From contig PIVY01000008.1 of the NCBI GenBank assembly GCA_003353795.1, forward strand, positions 1 through 53,996: a stretch of 53,996 nucleotides of DNA. Direction: 5' to 3'. Of this stretch, positions 1 to 8,448 are shown piece after piece; position 1 is the stretch's first letter, and the number at the start of each line of letters is the position of its first letter. The position numbers and the translations under genes are program-made. The notes under the pieces are model-generated. The model made no database searches. It was not told the DNA's origin and worked only from the letters and a program-made list of their open reading frames with translations. Origin of the DNA: a bacterium. Its GTDB lineage: Bacteria; Krumholzibacteriota; Krumholzibacteriia; LZORAL124-64-63.

Positions 1-1
1 C

Positions 2-1792
2 GTGGCCTTCCTCACCGGCTCCATCGGCCGGCTCTTCCGCGAGTTCGGAATCACCCTGGCGGTGGCGGTCCTCATCTCGTCGTTCGTGGCTCTGACCCTC
101 ACGCCCATGCTCTGCTCGCTCATCCTGCGACGCGCCGCCGGTCACTCGCAGACCGTCGCCGACCGCGCCTTCAACGCCTTCTTCTCCGGCCTCGACCGCA
201 TGTATGGCGCCGCGCTGGGCTTCGCCCTGCGACACCGCGCCTTGATGCTCCTGGCCGCCGTGGCCCTGGTGGCCGGCACCGGCTTGATCTACAACCGCCT
301 GCCGCGCGAACTGGTGCCCACGGAGGACCGCGGCATCGGCTTCGGCATCATCCTCGCGCCCGAGGGTGCCACCCTCGAGTACACCGACCGCTACCAGAGC
401 CAGATCGACGAGATCCTCATGGCGCTGCCCGAGCGGCGCGGCCTGTTCAGCGCCATCGGTCTCGGCTTCGGCGGTCCGGGACGGGTGACCAACGGCTTCA
501 TCTTCCTGAACCTCAAGCCGCGAGAGGAACGGGAGCGGTCGCAGCAGGAGATCGTCGGCGCGCTGTTTCCCCAGCTCATGGCCATTCCGGGCGTGCTCGG
601 ATTCGTGGTGAATCCGCCGAGTCTGGGCGGTCGTTTCAACAGCTCCCCCATCGAGTTCGTGCTTCAGGCCGACGACTACGATCAGCTCAACGTCGCGGTG
701 CAGACGTTCATGGCCCGGGCGGGCGAGCTCGGATACCTGGTGAATCTGGACAGCGATCTGCGGCTCAACAAGCCACAGCTCGAGGTGGCCATCGACCGTG
801 ACCGCGCCTCGGCGCTCGGTGTGTCGGTCACCGACATCGGCACCACGCTGGAGATGCTGCTGGGTGGTCGCGTGGTGGGCGAGTTCAAGCGCGGCTCGAA
901 GAAGTACGATGTCATCGCGCAGATGCCGCCCTCCAGCCGCGCCACGCCCGACGTGATCCGCGAGATCTACCTCCGTGCAGGCAACGGCGAGCTGGTGCAG
1001 CTGGCCAACCTGGTGCAGGTCACCGAGTCGGTGGCGCCCAAGGAGCTGAACCATTACAACCGCGTGCGGTCGGCCACCATCACGGCGAACCTCGCGCCGG
1101 GCATCGATCTGGGCCGCGCCCTCGATGCGCTGGACCGGATCGCGCAGAACGAGTTGCCGGCCGGCATCCAGCGCGAGCTGGCCGGCCAGTCGCGCGAGTA
1201 TCGCGAGTCGAGCGGGTCGCTCACCTTCATGTTCGGACTGGCCGTGGTGTTCATCTTCCTGGTGCTGGCCGCGCAGTTCGAGAGTTTCGTGCACCCGCTG
1301 GTGATCCTGCTCTCGGTGCCCCTGGCGGTGGTCGGCGCCGTGTTCTCGCTCTTCCTGTTCGGGCAGAGCATGAACATCTACTCCCAGATCGGGCTCGTGA
1401 TGCTCATCGGCCTGGTGACCAAGAACGCCATCCTCATCGTGGAGTTCAGCAACCAGCTCCGCGCCCGCGGACGGTCGATCGTGGACGCGGTGCAGGAGGC
1501 GTCGCGCATCCGGCTGCGGCCCATCCTCATGACCTCGCTGTCCACGGTGTTCGGCATCCTGCCCATCGCCATCGGACTGGGCGCCGGCGCCGAATCGCGG
1601 CAGCCGCTGGGCATCGCCATCGTCGGCGGCATCCTCTTCTCCACGTTCCTGACGTTGCTGCTGGTGCCGGTGGTGTACTCCTTGCTCGCCCGCTTCACGC
1701 CGACCCGGCAGGGACGGGACTTCGACGCCGTGGACGCGGAATCGTCCGCCGAGGTCGAACCGGCGGCCACCGGCACCCTGGGCACCTCCTGA
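2..1792 (+). CDS. RND multidrug efflux permease, HAE1/AcrB type (C-terminal part)
   Basis: This is the C-terminal 596 residues of an AcrB-type inner-membrane proton/drug antiporter of about 1030 residues; the 5' end lies outside the window. The visible part starts in the TM6 region (FREFGIT, then VALTLTPMLCS). It continues through the second periplasmic porter domain (GGRFNSSPIEFVLQ, and SALGVSVTDIGTTLEMLLGG) and ends with TM7-12. TM10 carries GLVTKNAILIVEF, which keeps the proton-relay lysine equivalent to AcrB K940. The TM4 Asp pair lies upstream of the window. Presumably the adaptor gene is also upstream. The family call is secure; the substrate cannot be told. Confidence 0.93.
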   Translation: MAFLTGSIGRLFREFGITLAVAVLISSFVALTLTPMLCSLILRRAAGHSQTVADRAFNAFFSGLDRMYGAALGFALRHRALMLLAAVALVAGTGLIYNRLPRELVPTEDRGIGFGIILAPEGATLEYTDRYQSQIDEILMALPERRGLFSAIGLGFGGPGRVTNGFIFLNLKPREERERSQQEIVGALFPQLMAIPGVLGFVVNPPSLGGRFNSSPIEFVLQADDYDQLNVAVQTFMARAGELGYLVNLDSDLRLNKPQLEVAIDRDRASALGVSVTDIGTTLEMLLGGRVVGEFKRGSKKYDVIAQMPPSSRATPDVIREIYLRAGNGELVQLANLVQVTESVAPKELNHYNRVRSATITANLAPGIDLGRALDALDRIAQNELPAGIQRELAGQSREYRESSGSLTFMFGLAVVFIFLVLAAQFESFVHPLVILLSVPLAVVGAVFSLFLFGQSMNIYSQIGLVMLIGLVTKNAILIVEFSNQLRARGRSIVDAVQEASRIRLRPILMTSLSTVFGILPIAIGLGAGAESRQPLGIAIVGGILFSTFLTLLLVPVVYSLLARFTPTRQGRDFDAVDAESSAEVEPAATGTLGTS

Positions 1793-1837
1793 GGCCTCGC
1801 CGGACCGCCCTTTACGCCGCGCCTCGACCGGGCCATA

Positions 1838-3151
1838 ATGCCTACCGCTCCCACCTCCGGAGGACCGCTGCCCGTGCCCGCCAACGAGACCCGCCTGCTC
1901 GCCATCGGCGACATCCACCTGGGACGCCGCAGCGGTCGCATTCCCGCCGAACTGCCCGTCGACCGCCTCGACCCCACCGCAGCCCTCGCGCTGGCGGTGG
2001 CGGCGGCCCGCGAGCACGACGTGGCGGCCGTCCTGCTGGCGGGCGACGTCATCGACCACGACCACGCCCCCTTCCACGCCATCGGCCTGCTGGCCCGGGC
2101 GGTGGCCGATCTCTCCGCCCACGGCATCCCCGTCTACACCGTGGCGGGCAATCACGACGCCGACGCGTTGCCGCGCGCGGTGGCCGCCCTGGCCGACCTG
2201 CGGATCCTCGGCCTCGGCGGGCAGTGGGAAGAGGTTACCATCGCCGACAGCGTTCGCGTGCGGGGCTGGTCGTTCCCGCGTCCGCGATACCAGGCCAGCC
2301 CGCTGGCCGGATTCCCGGCCATCGAGCCCGGTCCCCCGGTGATCGGCCTGCTGCACGCCGACCTCGGCGCGAGGACCAGCAACTACGCCCCCGTCACGCC
2401 CGGCGACCTGGCCGGCGCCGGCGACGTGCGCTGGCTCCTGGGCCACCTGCACCAGCCCACCCTGCATGCCGTCGACCCGACGGCCGGCTATCTGGGCTCC
2501 CTGGTGGGTCTCGACCCCACCGAGATCGGCCCCCACGGACCGTGGCTGGTCACCATCAAGGGCGACGCCGTGGAGCTGGAGCACCTTCCCCTGGCGCCGC
2601 TGCACTGGACACGGCTCGACGTGAACGTCGACGAGGTCGCCGACGCGAGCGGCGAGTTGCCCGCCCTGATCACCGATGCTTTGAGCGAGCTGGCCGCCGG
2701 CGATGCGCCCGGCCTGGCCGCGGCCGAGGCCGTCGGCGTGCGCGTGCGGTTGACCGGCCGCACGGCCGACCTCGCCGGCCTCGCGCGCGTGCAGCGTCAA
2801 CTGCAGGAGACGGGCTTCGTGCTACCGGTCGGCCAGCAGCGACTCTTCCTCGATACGGTTACCAGCGACGTGCGCCCCATGCACGACCTCGCGTCCCTCG
2901 CGGCGGCCGACGACCTGCCGGGACTGCTGGCCCGGGACCTGCAGGCACTGGAAGCCGGCGAGGATTCGGCGCTGATCGCCGAGGCTGCCGGCATGATCGG
3001 AAGCGTGGATCACCAGAGCTTCCTCGCGACGATTCGCGATGCCGCGGAGGCGCCGGACCCCGAGCAGGTCCGCGCCATGCTCCTGCAGAGCGGCTACCGG
3101 CTCCTCGACGCCCTGCTCGATCCGGAAGGGGGCGACGATGGAACTGCGTGA
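1838..3151 (+). CDS. Metallophosphoesterase, SbcD/Mre11-like (YhaO-type) nuclease subunit
   Basis: The 437-residue protein has the calcineurin-like phosphoesterase motifs in order: GDIHLGR near residue 24, GDVID near 68, GNHD near 105, and GHLHQ near 200. These are the two-metal ligands of Mre11/SbcD nucleases. The C-terminal half (about residues 250-437) is not a recognised capping domain. The stop overlaps the start of the ABC-type ATPase gene by 14 nt, so the two products are probably made together as an SbcCD-like or YhaO/YhaN-like DNA-processing complex. The ATG at 1838 is preceded by only weak ribosome-binding sequence, and a slightly later start is possible. Confidence 0.85.
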   Translation: MPTAPTSGGPLPVPANETRLLAIGDIHLGRRSGRIPAELPVDRLDPTAALALAVAAAREHDVAAVLLAGDVIDHDHAPFHAIGLLARAVADLSAHGIPVYTVAGNHDADALPRAVAALADLRILGLGGQWEEVTIADSVRVRGWSFPRPRYQASPLAGFPAIEPGPPVIGLLHADLGARTSNYAPVTPGDLAGAGDVRWLLGHLHQPTLHAVDPTAGYLGSLVGLDPTEIGPHGPWLVTIKGDAVELEHLPLAPLHWTRLDVNVDEVADASGELPALITDALSELAAGDAPGLAAAEAVGVRVRLTGRTADLAGLARVQRQLQETGFVLPVGQQRLFLDTVTSDVRPMHDLASLAAADDLPGLLARDLQALEAGEDSALIAEAAGMIGSVDHQSFLATIRDAAEAPDPEQVRAMLLQSGYRLLDALLDPEGGDDGTA

Positions 3152-6100
3152 GCTGCGCGTCACCCGCCTACCGGGCATCGAAAATCCCTTCGCCATCAAC
3201 GGCGAGCCGGGACTCAACCTGGTGATCGGCCCCAACGGCTCGGGCAAGTCGTCGCTGAGCCGCGCCGCCCTGGGTCTGCTGTGGCCCGACCCCGACACCA
3301 CCGGTCAGATCGTGGCTGCCACCTGGGACATCGACGGCAAGCCCTGGCTGGCCGAGCGCACCGGCGGTCCCGCCGTTCGCTGGCAGCACGACGGCGAGGA
3401 CGCGGGGGCCCCGGCCCTGGTTTCCGCCCACCGGGCCGGTATCTACCGTCTCGGCGTGCTCGACCTGCTCCGTTCGACCACCGACCGCACCGGCCAGGAG
3501 CTGGCGACCGAGATCCGGCGGCAACTCGCCGGCGGGATCGACCTCGCGGTACTGCGCCGGCATTTCGAACGCACCGGCCGCGAGGGTCAGGGCAAGGCCC
3601 AGCAGCTGGACGAGACGCGTCGGCGTATCCGGACGCTCACCGGCAAGCAACGGGAACTGGCCGCCGAGGAGGCGCGCCTCGCCGACCTCGAAGACCAGCA
3701 TCGCGCGGCGCGGGAGGCTGCCGACCGCCAGCTCGCCCTGGACGCCGGTCGCGCGCTGGCCACAGCCATGACGGCGCTTCAGGACGCGACCGGTTCACTG
3801 GATTCATTCCCCGCGGTGATGGCCTCGTTGCGCGGCAACGAGGACGAGCGCCTGGACGATCTGTTGGCGGCACGAGGGCAGGCCGATGCCGAGCTGGCCG
3901 AGGTCGCGCGCAGCGTCGCCGACGCAGAGCGTGACCGCGATGCCGCCAACCTTGCCGACGGTGTCCCCGACGACGCCGTCCTCGATGCGCTCCGACAGGA
4001 ATTCGCCGACGCGCGCGAACTGGTCGCCGAGCGGCGTGCGGCGGATGACGAACTGGCTGCCGCCGAGGCGGCCATCGAGCAGGCCCGCGCCCAGCTCGGC
4101 CCCATCGAGGCCCCGGATGCCGGCGAGCCGGTGACCGCGGAGCAGGCTGCCGCCACGGTGACCCGCCTCCGCGATCGCGATCACCTGCGCGCCGTGCGCA
4201 ACGGACTCGACCGCCTGCTCGCCCGTGACGATCTCGGTAAGGGGACCGCGGCCGCCGAACCGGCGACGCTGGAGGCGGCTCGCAAGGCCCTCGCGAACTG
4301 GCTGGCCGCCGCCGCCCCCGCGGTTCCGTGGCCGCTGCGCGTGCTGCCCTGGCTGTCCGCTACGATCCTCGTCGTGGTGGGCGTGGTGCTGATGCCATGG
4401 AACTCCGGCGCCTGGGTCGGCTGGGTCGCCCTGGGAGCGGGCGTGGCGTTGATGCCGGCGTGGCTGTTGCTGCGGCGACGGTCCCACGGAGCGCGGTCGC
4501 GCCGCCTGGCGCAGGCGCGCGCGGCCTTCGACGCCACCGAGGTAATCGCGCCCGAGGCCTGGAATCGCGACCTCGTGGAGCGGCGACTGCGAGGGCTGCT
4601 GGCCGAGGAAGCCGCAGCAGCCCAGGCCCGCCTGCGCGATCAGCTCCGCCTGGCGCTTCAGGGAGACCGGGACCAGGCCGCCGACACGCTGGGCGACGAC
4701 GACCCGGCGGCCGAACTGGATCAGGCCCTGGTCCTCCAGCGCGTGGCAGCCTGGCACGCCGCCGTGGCGGGTGAGGCGTCGGCGCGGAAGCGTGCCGAGC
4801 AGGCCGGCAGTCGGCTCGCATCCCTGCAGGCGAGTCTTGGCGAACGCCTCGCCACCTGGTGGCAAGGCGACGTGGACGACATCGTCGCCCTCGGTAGCGC
4901 CGTCACCGACCTGGAACGCCGCCGCGACCGTCACCGCGATGCCACGGCCCGCCTCGCCGCCGCCGAGGTCCAGCAGGACGCCGCCCGGGAACGCCGTGAC
5001 AACGCGGCCGCGACGATCACCGCCCTCCTCGGGCCCCTCGCCTTCAGTGAGGACGAGGCCGCCGCGGCCCTCGGTGAGCTCATGCCCCGTCTCGAGGATT
5101 TCCGCGCCGCCAGCACCGCCGTCGACCGCGCCACCGTCGAGCGCAATCGCTGCCACCGGGTGTGCGACGACCTGGTCACGCCGCTCGACGCGATCGCCCG
5201 CGAAGCCGTCGCGCTGCCGGCCGCTCGCCTCGACGCCGCCATCGAGGACGCCGCCGCTCGCGCCGCTCGGGCGGACGAGTTGCTCCGAGAACTCAGCGAC
5301 ATCGAGGGCCGCGTGCGCGAAGCCCGCGCCGACGCCGAACTCACCGCCGCCCACGCCGGCGAGGAGAGCCTCGTTCGCGACCTCGCAGCGATCCGTGACT
5401 CGGTGCGCGGCAACGCGCTCGCCAACCTTTTGCTGGAGCGGGCCACGGCCCGCTTCGAGGCGGCCACCGAACCGCCGCTGCTGCGTCGCACGCAGGTACT
5501 GTTCGTCCGATTCACCGAGGGTCGCTACGGTCTGACCGTGACCGAAGACGGCGACGGCGCCCGCTTCCTGGCCCGAGAATCCGCCACCGGTCGTGGACTC
5601 GGGCTCGACGAACTGAGCGGCGGCACCCGCGCCCAGTTGTTGCTGGCCGCCCGGCTGGCCGCCCTGCCCGAACACGAGCGCGGCGTGCGGCCGCCGCTGT
5701 TCCTGGACGAATCGCTCACCGCCAGCGACCCCGTGCGCTTCGAGGCGGTCGGCAAGGCGGTGCTCGACCTCGTGCGCGAGGAGGAACGGCAGGTCTTCTA
5801 CCTCACCTGCGACCCCGCCGACGTGGCCGCCTGGCAGAGCCTGCTGCGGGACGCAGGCGAAGCGCCCGCCCCGACCATCGACCTCGCCGCCGCGCGCAAC
5901 CTGGCGGCCGCCGCCGAGCCCGCTCGTCTACGTCCCGCCCGGGCATCATCCGTGCCGCCGGCCGGCAAGGACGCCGCCGCGTTCGGCAAGGCCATCTCCG
6001 TTCCGCCGCTCTCGCACGGACAGTCCCCGGCCGGCGTACATCTCTTCCACCTGCTGCGCGACGACCTGCCGCTGCTGCACGGGTTGCTCGTGCGGCGGGT

Positions 6101-6599
6101 CACCACCCTCGGCGAGTTCGAATCGTTGACTGAAGATCTTTTCGCCGACGGCGCACTCGACCCCGCCGCCCGCGATCGGCTCGGCGCCCGGGCCCGCGCG
6201 CTCACCGCCTTCCTCGACGCGTTCGCCGCCGGCCGCGGTCGCCCCATTCCCGGCGGCGCCCTGCTGCACGAGAGCGGCATCGAATCGAAGCTCCTGGAGG
6301 AGATCGAGGAACTCGCGGCAACGCTGGACGGGGACGCAGCCCGGCTCGCAACGGCGCTGTCCGAAGGCAAGATCAAGGGTATGCGCCAGTCGAAGAAGGA
6401 CGAGATCGCCGACTGGCTCACGGCGGCGGGCTACCTCGATCGGCGACCGATCGCCACCCGCGACGAGGTGCGCCACGGCACCATCCGCGCCCTCCGCGCA
6501 GACTTCTCCGCCGGCGCCATCGACTGGACGGCGCTCGACATGCTCATCGATGCGTGGTGGGCGGCCGCCGGCGGCGAGCCGGACACGGCGAACAGCTAG
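3138..6599 (+). CDS. SMC-like ATPase, SbcC/YhaN family
   Basis: This 1153-residue protein has a Walker A at residues 31-38 (GPNGSGKS), long Ala/Glu/Arg-rich coiled coils, an ABC signature (LSGGTRAQ) and a Walker B (PLFLDES) near residue 855. This split-head layout is that of SbcC/Rad50/YhaN. Two hydrophobic segments at about residues 395-450, in the middle of the coiled coil, match the membrane-anchored YhaN style rather than soluble SbcC. After Walker B there is an unusual tail of about 230 residues with a basic stretch (KIKGMRQSKKDE). I chose the ATG at 3138 (MELRELRVTRLPGI) because it begins just before the Walker A strand and is preceded by GGGGGCGA; it overlaps the nuclease gene. The partner is the phosphoesterase just upstream. 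Confidence 0.85.
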   Translation: MELRELRVTRLPGIENPFAINGEPGLNLVIGPNGSGKSSLSRAALGLLWPDPDTTGQIVAATWDIDGKPWLAERTGGPAVRWQHDGEDAGAPALVSAHRAGIYRLGVLDLLRSTTDRTGQELATEIRRQLAGGIDLAVLRRHFERTGREGQGKAQQLDETRRRIRTLTGKQRELAAEEARLADLEDQHRAAREAADRQLALDAGRALATAMTALQDATGSLDSFPAVMASLRGNEDERLDDLLAARGQADAELAEVARSVADAERDRDAANLADGVPDDAVLDALRQEFADARELVAERRAADDELAAAEAAIEQARAQLGPIEAPDAGEPVTAEQAAATVTRLRDRDHLRAVRNGLDRLLARDDLGKGTAAAEPATLEAARKALANWLAAAAPAVPWPLRVLPWLSATILVVVGVVLMPWNSGAWVGWVALGAGVALMPAWLLLRRRSHGARSRRLAQARAAFDATEVIAPEAWNRDLVERRLRGLLAEEAAAAQARLRDQLRLALQGDRDQAADTLGDDDPAAELDQALVLQRVAAWHAAVAGEASARKRAEQAGSRLASLQASLGERLATWWQGDVDDIVALGSAVTDLERRRDRHRDATARLAAAEVQQDAARERRDNAAATITALLGPLAFSEDEAAAALGELMPRLEDFRAASTAVDRATVERNRCHRVCDDLVTPLDAIAREAVALPAARLDAAIEDAAARAARADELLRELSDIEGRVREARADAELTAAHAGEESLVRDLAAIRDSVRGNALANLLLERATARFEAATEPPLLRRTQVLFVRFTEGRYGLTVTEDGDGARFLARESATGRGLGLDELSGGTRAQLLLAARLAALPEHERGVRPPLFLDESLTASDPVRFEAVGKAVLDLVREEERQVFYLTCDPADVAAWQSLLRDAGEAPAPTIDLAAARNLAAAAEPARLRPARASSVPPAGKDAAAFGKAISVPPLSHGQSPAGVHLFHLLRDDLPLLHGLLVRRVTTLGEFESLTEDLFADGALDPAARDRLGARARALTAFLDAFAAGRGRPIPGGALLHESGIESKLLEEIEELAATLDGDAARLATALSEGKIKGMRQSKKDEIADWLTAAGYLDRRPIATRDEVRHGTIRALRADFSAGAIDWTALDMLIDAWWAAAGGEPDTANS

Positions 6600-6661
6600 A
6601 TTCTTGATCGAGGGAGGGGCGCGGGATCACCGCGCGTCGGCAGGAGAGTCGGCGCCGTCGC

Positions 6662-6982
6662 CTAGGTCTTCTTCATCATCGCCATCTGGTCTTCCAGACG
6701 CTCGACGAGGATCTGCCGCGTCAAGGCGCACGCCTCGGAAATCCGCGGTGACCGCAGGCTGTAGAACACGTTGATACCGTCGCGCCGCGTGTTCACCACG
6801 CCGGCCTGACGGAGCACGGCCAGGTGCTGGCTCGTGTTGGCCTTGGGGATCTCCAGTTGCTCGGCCAGCGCGTTCACGGTGATCTCGGCGTCGCGCTTGA
6901 GGATGTCGAGAATCTCCAGGCGCTTGGGATTCGCCAGGGTCTTGCAGAGCTGGGCTTGCATCTCGTAGAGCTTGCGATCCAT
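6662..6982 (-). CDS. ArsR/SmtB-family winged-helix repressor
   Basis: The 106-residue protein matches the ArsR fold: LANPKRLEILDIL (helix 2), then ALAEQLEIPKANTSQHLAVLRQAGVV (recognition helix) and a beta wing (RRDGINVFYSL). It has no metal-binding CVC motif. The only cysteines are C13 and C85, on the two dimer-forming terminal helices, so a thiol- or redox-sensing mode like BigR/SqrR is possible, but the spacing is not the canonical one. Its promoter carries a palindrome, and a related site lies in front of the divergent efflux operon at 8226-14220, the likely target. It is transcribed after ispH but has its own AT-rich upstream region. Confidence 0.9.
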   Translation of the reverse strand: MDRKLYEMQAQLCKTLANPKRLEILDILKRDAEITVNALAEQLEIPKANTSQHLAVLRQAGVVNTRRDGINVFYSLRSPRISEACALTRQILVERLEDQMAMMKKT

Positions 6983-7036
6983 TTCGACAGCTTTCTTCCT
7001 GGGTCATACAGGTCGGGTGAGCCGTGACTCACCCTC

Positions 7037-7064
7037 AAGGTAAGAAACTTATGCATAATGTCAA
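7037..7064 (-). promoter_or_regulatory. Putative arsR promoter with embedded operator
   Basis: On the minus strand, TTGACA (7064-7059) and TACCTT (7042-7037) are separated by 16 nt. The spacer holds the perfect palindrome TTATGCATAA (7049-7058), flanked by AGAAACTT (7043-7050, plus strand). AGAAACTT and ATGCAT recur in front of the DUF2892 gene at 8184-8203. A palindrome inside the spacer is typical of an autoregulated ArsR promoter. The -10 is weak, so the exact promoter is uncertain. Confidence 0.45.
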
Positions 7065-7103
7065 AGATATATAATTGCAGAGCTATTTAAATACCAGACC
7101 CCC

Positions 7104-8051
7104 TTACTCGAGAGTCTGCAACTCGCGCGGCATCTTGAAACGGATGTTTTCCTCCACGCCCTCCACCTCACGGGCGGCCCATCCGGCCGCAGCCAGCTTC
7201 TCGGCCACCGCTTGAACCAGCCGTTCAGGCGCCGAAGCGCCGGCGGTCAATCCCAGCACCTGGTGGTCGACGAGCGCATCGACATCCACCTCGTCGACGC
7301 CGTCGACGAGCGTGGCTGCAGCGCCCCCGCTACGGGCGACCTCGCAGAGGCGGACGCTGTTGCTGCTGTTGCGCGAGCCCACCACCAGCACATGGGTGGC
7401 GCCCCGAGCGACGAGATCCTTCACCGCGGTCTGGCGATTGGTGGTGGCGTAACAGATGTCGTCCTTGCCGGGCTGGATCAGGTTGGGGAACCGCGCATTC
7501 AGGGCGGCGATGATATCGCCGGTCTCGTCCACGCTCAGGGTGGTCTGGGTGACGTAGGCCACCTCGGACTGGTCGTCGAGAGCGAGGCTGGCCACGTCGG
7601 CCGGCGTTTCCACCAGATGCACGCGGTCAGGGGCTTCTCCCATGGTGCCGGCCACCTCGTCGTGTCCGGCGTGACCGATGAGCACGATGGCGTGGTCGCT
7701 CTTGGCATGCTTGATCACGTTGCGATGGACCCGGGTTACCAGGGGGCACGTGGCGTCCACGGTGCGCAAGCCCCGGCGCACGGCCTCGTCGCGAACGGCA
7801 GGACTGATTCCGTGGGCCGAGAAGACGACCAGCGATCCATCGGGCGCCTCGTCGAGATCCTCGATGAAGATCACGCCGCGGTCCTTGAAATCCGACACTA
7901 CGGCCTGGTTGTGCACGATCTCCTTGCGGACGTACAGGGGCGTGCCGTGGGACTCGAGCAGGTGCTCCACCACGCCCACGGCCCGTTCCACACCGGCGCA
8001 GAACCCGCGCGGGCTGGCGATGAGTACCTGTCGATCGGTGCCTTTGATCAC
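7104..8051 (-). CDS. ispH: 4-hydroxy-3-methylbut-2-enyl diphosphate reductase
   Basis: IspH is the last enzyme of the MEP isoprenoid pathway. It reductively dehydrates HMBPP to IPP and DMAPP on a [4Fe-4S] cluster. The 315-residue protein matches the usual length. The three cluster cysteines are visible in SPRGFCAGV, DATCPLV and DDICYATTNRQ, and the substrate motif GSRNSSNSVRL is present. I chose the GTG at 8051, preceded by GGAG 5 nt upstream; an earlier in-frame start at 8117 would add 22 residues that do not look like family sequence. The gene sits between arsR and the divergent efflux operon and is probably a housekeeping gene there by chance. Confidence 0.95.
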   Translation of the reverse strand: MIKGTDRQVLIASPRGFCAGVERAVGVVEHLLESHGTPLYVRKEIVHNQAVVSDFKDRGVIFIEDLDEAPDGSLVVFSAHGISPAVRDEAVRRGLRTVDATCPLVTRVHRNVIKHAKSDHAIVLIGHAGHDEVAGTMGEAPDRVHLVETPADVASLALDDQSEVAYVTQTTLSVDETGDIIAALNARFPNLIQPGKDDICYATTNRQTAVKDLVARGATHVLVVGSRNSSNSVRLCEVARSGGAAATLVDGVDEVDVDALVDHQVLGLTAGASAPERLVQAVAEKLAAAGWAAREVEGVEENIRFKMPRELQTLE

Positions 8052-8144
8052 GGATTCTCCTCTTCCTGAGCCAGTTTCGGGTATCGCCAAGAAAACCCCG
8101 ACCTCTCCTGCCCACAAGTCCCCGTGATCCTCGCGATTTTCCCC

Positions 8145-8215
8145 TTGCGTTCACGAGAGTCGGTATTAATATATCCTTAGTTTAGAAACTTCGAATAATG
8201 CATACGAATCTAGGA
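8145..8215 (+). promoter_or_regulatory. Promoter and candidate ArsR operator of the efflux operon
   Basis: TTGCGT (8145-8150) and TAATAT (8167-8172) with 16 nt spacing form a plausible promoter reading toward the DUF2892 gene. Just downstream, TTCGAATAATGCATACGAA (8191-8209) is an imperfect inverted repeat (7-nt arms with one mismatch, 5-nt centre). It shares AGAAACTT and ATGCAT with the arsR promoter. An operator after the -10 fits repression of the efflux operon. A strong ribosome-binding site (AGGAGGAG) follows, ahead of the ATG at 8226. Confidence 0.5.
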
Positions 8216-8225
8216 GGAGTTTCCC

Positions 8226-8438
8226 ATGACCATCGATCGCTGGCTCCGCGCCATTGCCGGACTGTTCATCATGGCGTCCGTCGTCCTCGGATTCCTCGTG
8301 AGTCCCAACTGGTACTATTTCACGGCCTTCGTCGGGCTGAACCTGTTCCAGAGCGCCTTCACGCGCTGGTGCCCCATGATCACCTTCCTGCGCAAGCTCG
8401 GCGTTCCCGAAACGGCCACCGCCGGCCACAGTCACTGA
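8226..8438 (+). CDS. DUF2892-type small inner-membrane protein
   Basis: The 70-residue protein has two hydrophobic helices (about 7-25 and 28-45) and the characteristic RWCPMITFLRKLGV segment after the second helix, with one cysteine before a Pro. This is the YgaP C-terminal/DUF2892 type of membrane domain, often found next to rhodaneses and ArsR-regulated genes. It starts 7 nt after an AGGAGGAG ribosome-binding site and leads the efflux operon, with 10 nt to the tolC-like gene. Its function is not known. The tail ends in HSH. Confidence 0.85.
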   Translation: MTIDRWLRAIAGLFIMASVVLGFLVSPNWYYFTAFVGLNLFQSAFTRWCPMITFLRKLGVPETATAGHSH

Positions 8439-8448
8439 GGTACCGATC

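Noticed and set aside
3804..5675. A long minus-strand open frame inside the SMC-like ATPase gene
   Set aside because: It lies wholly opposite a gene with clear Walker motifs. Its translation is Gly/Gln/Arg-rich low-complexity sequence typical of antisense frames in high-GC DNA.
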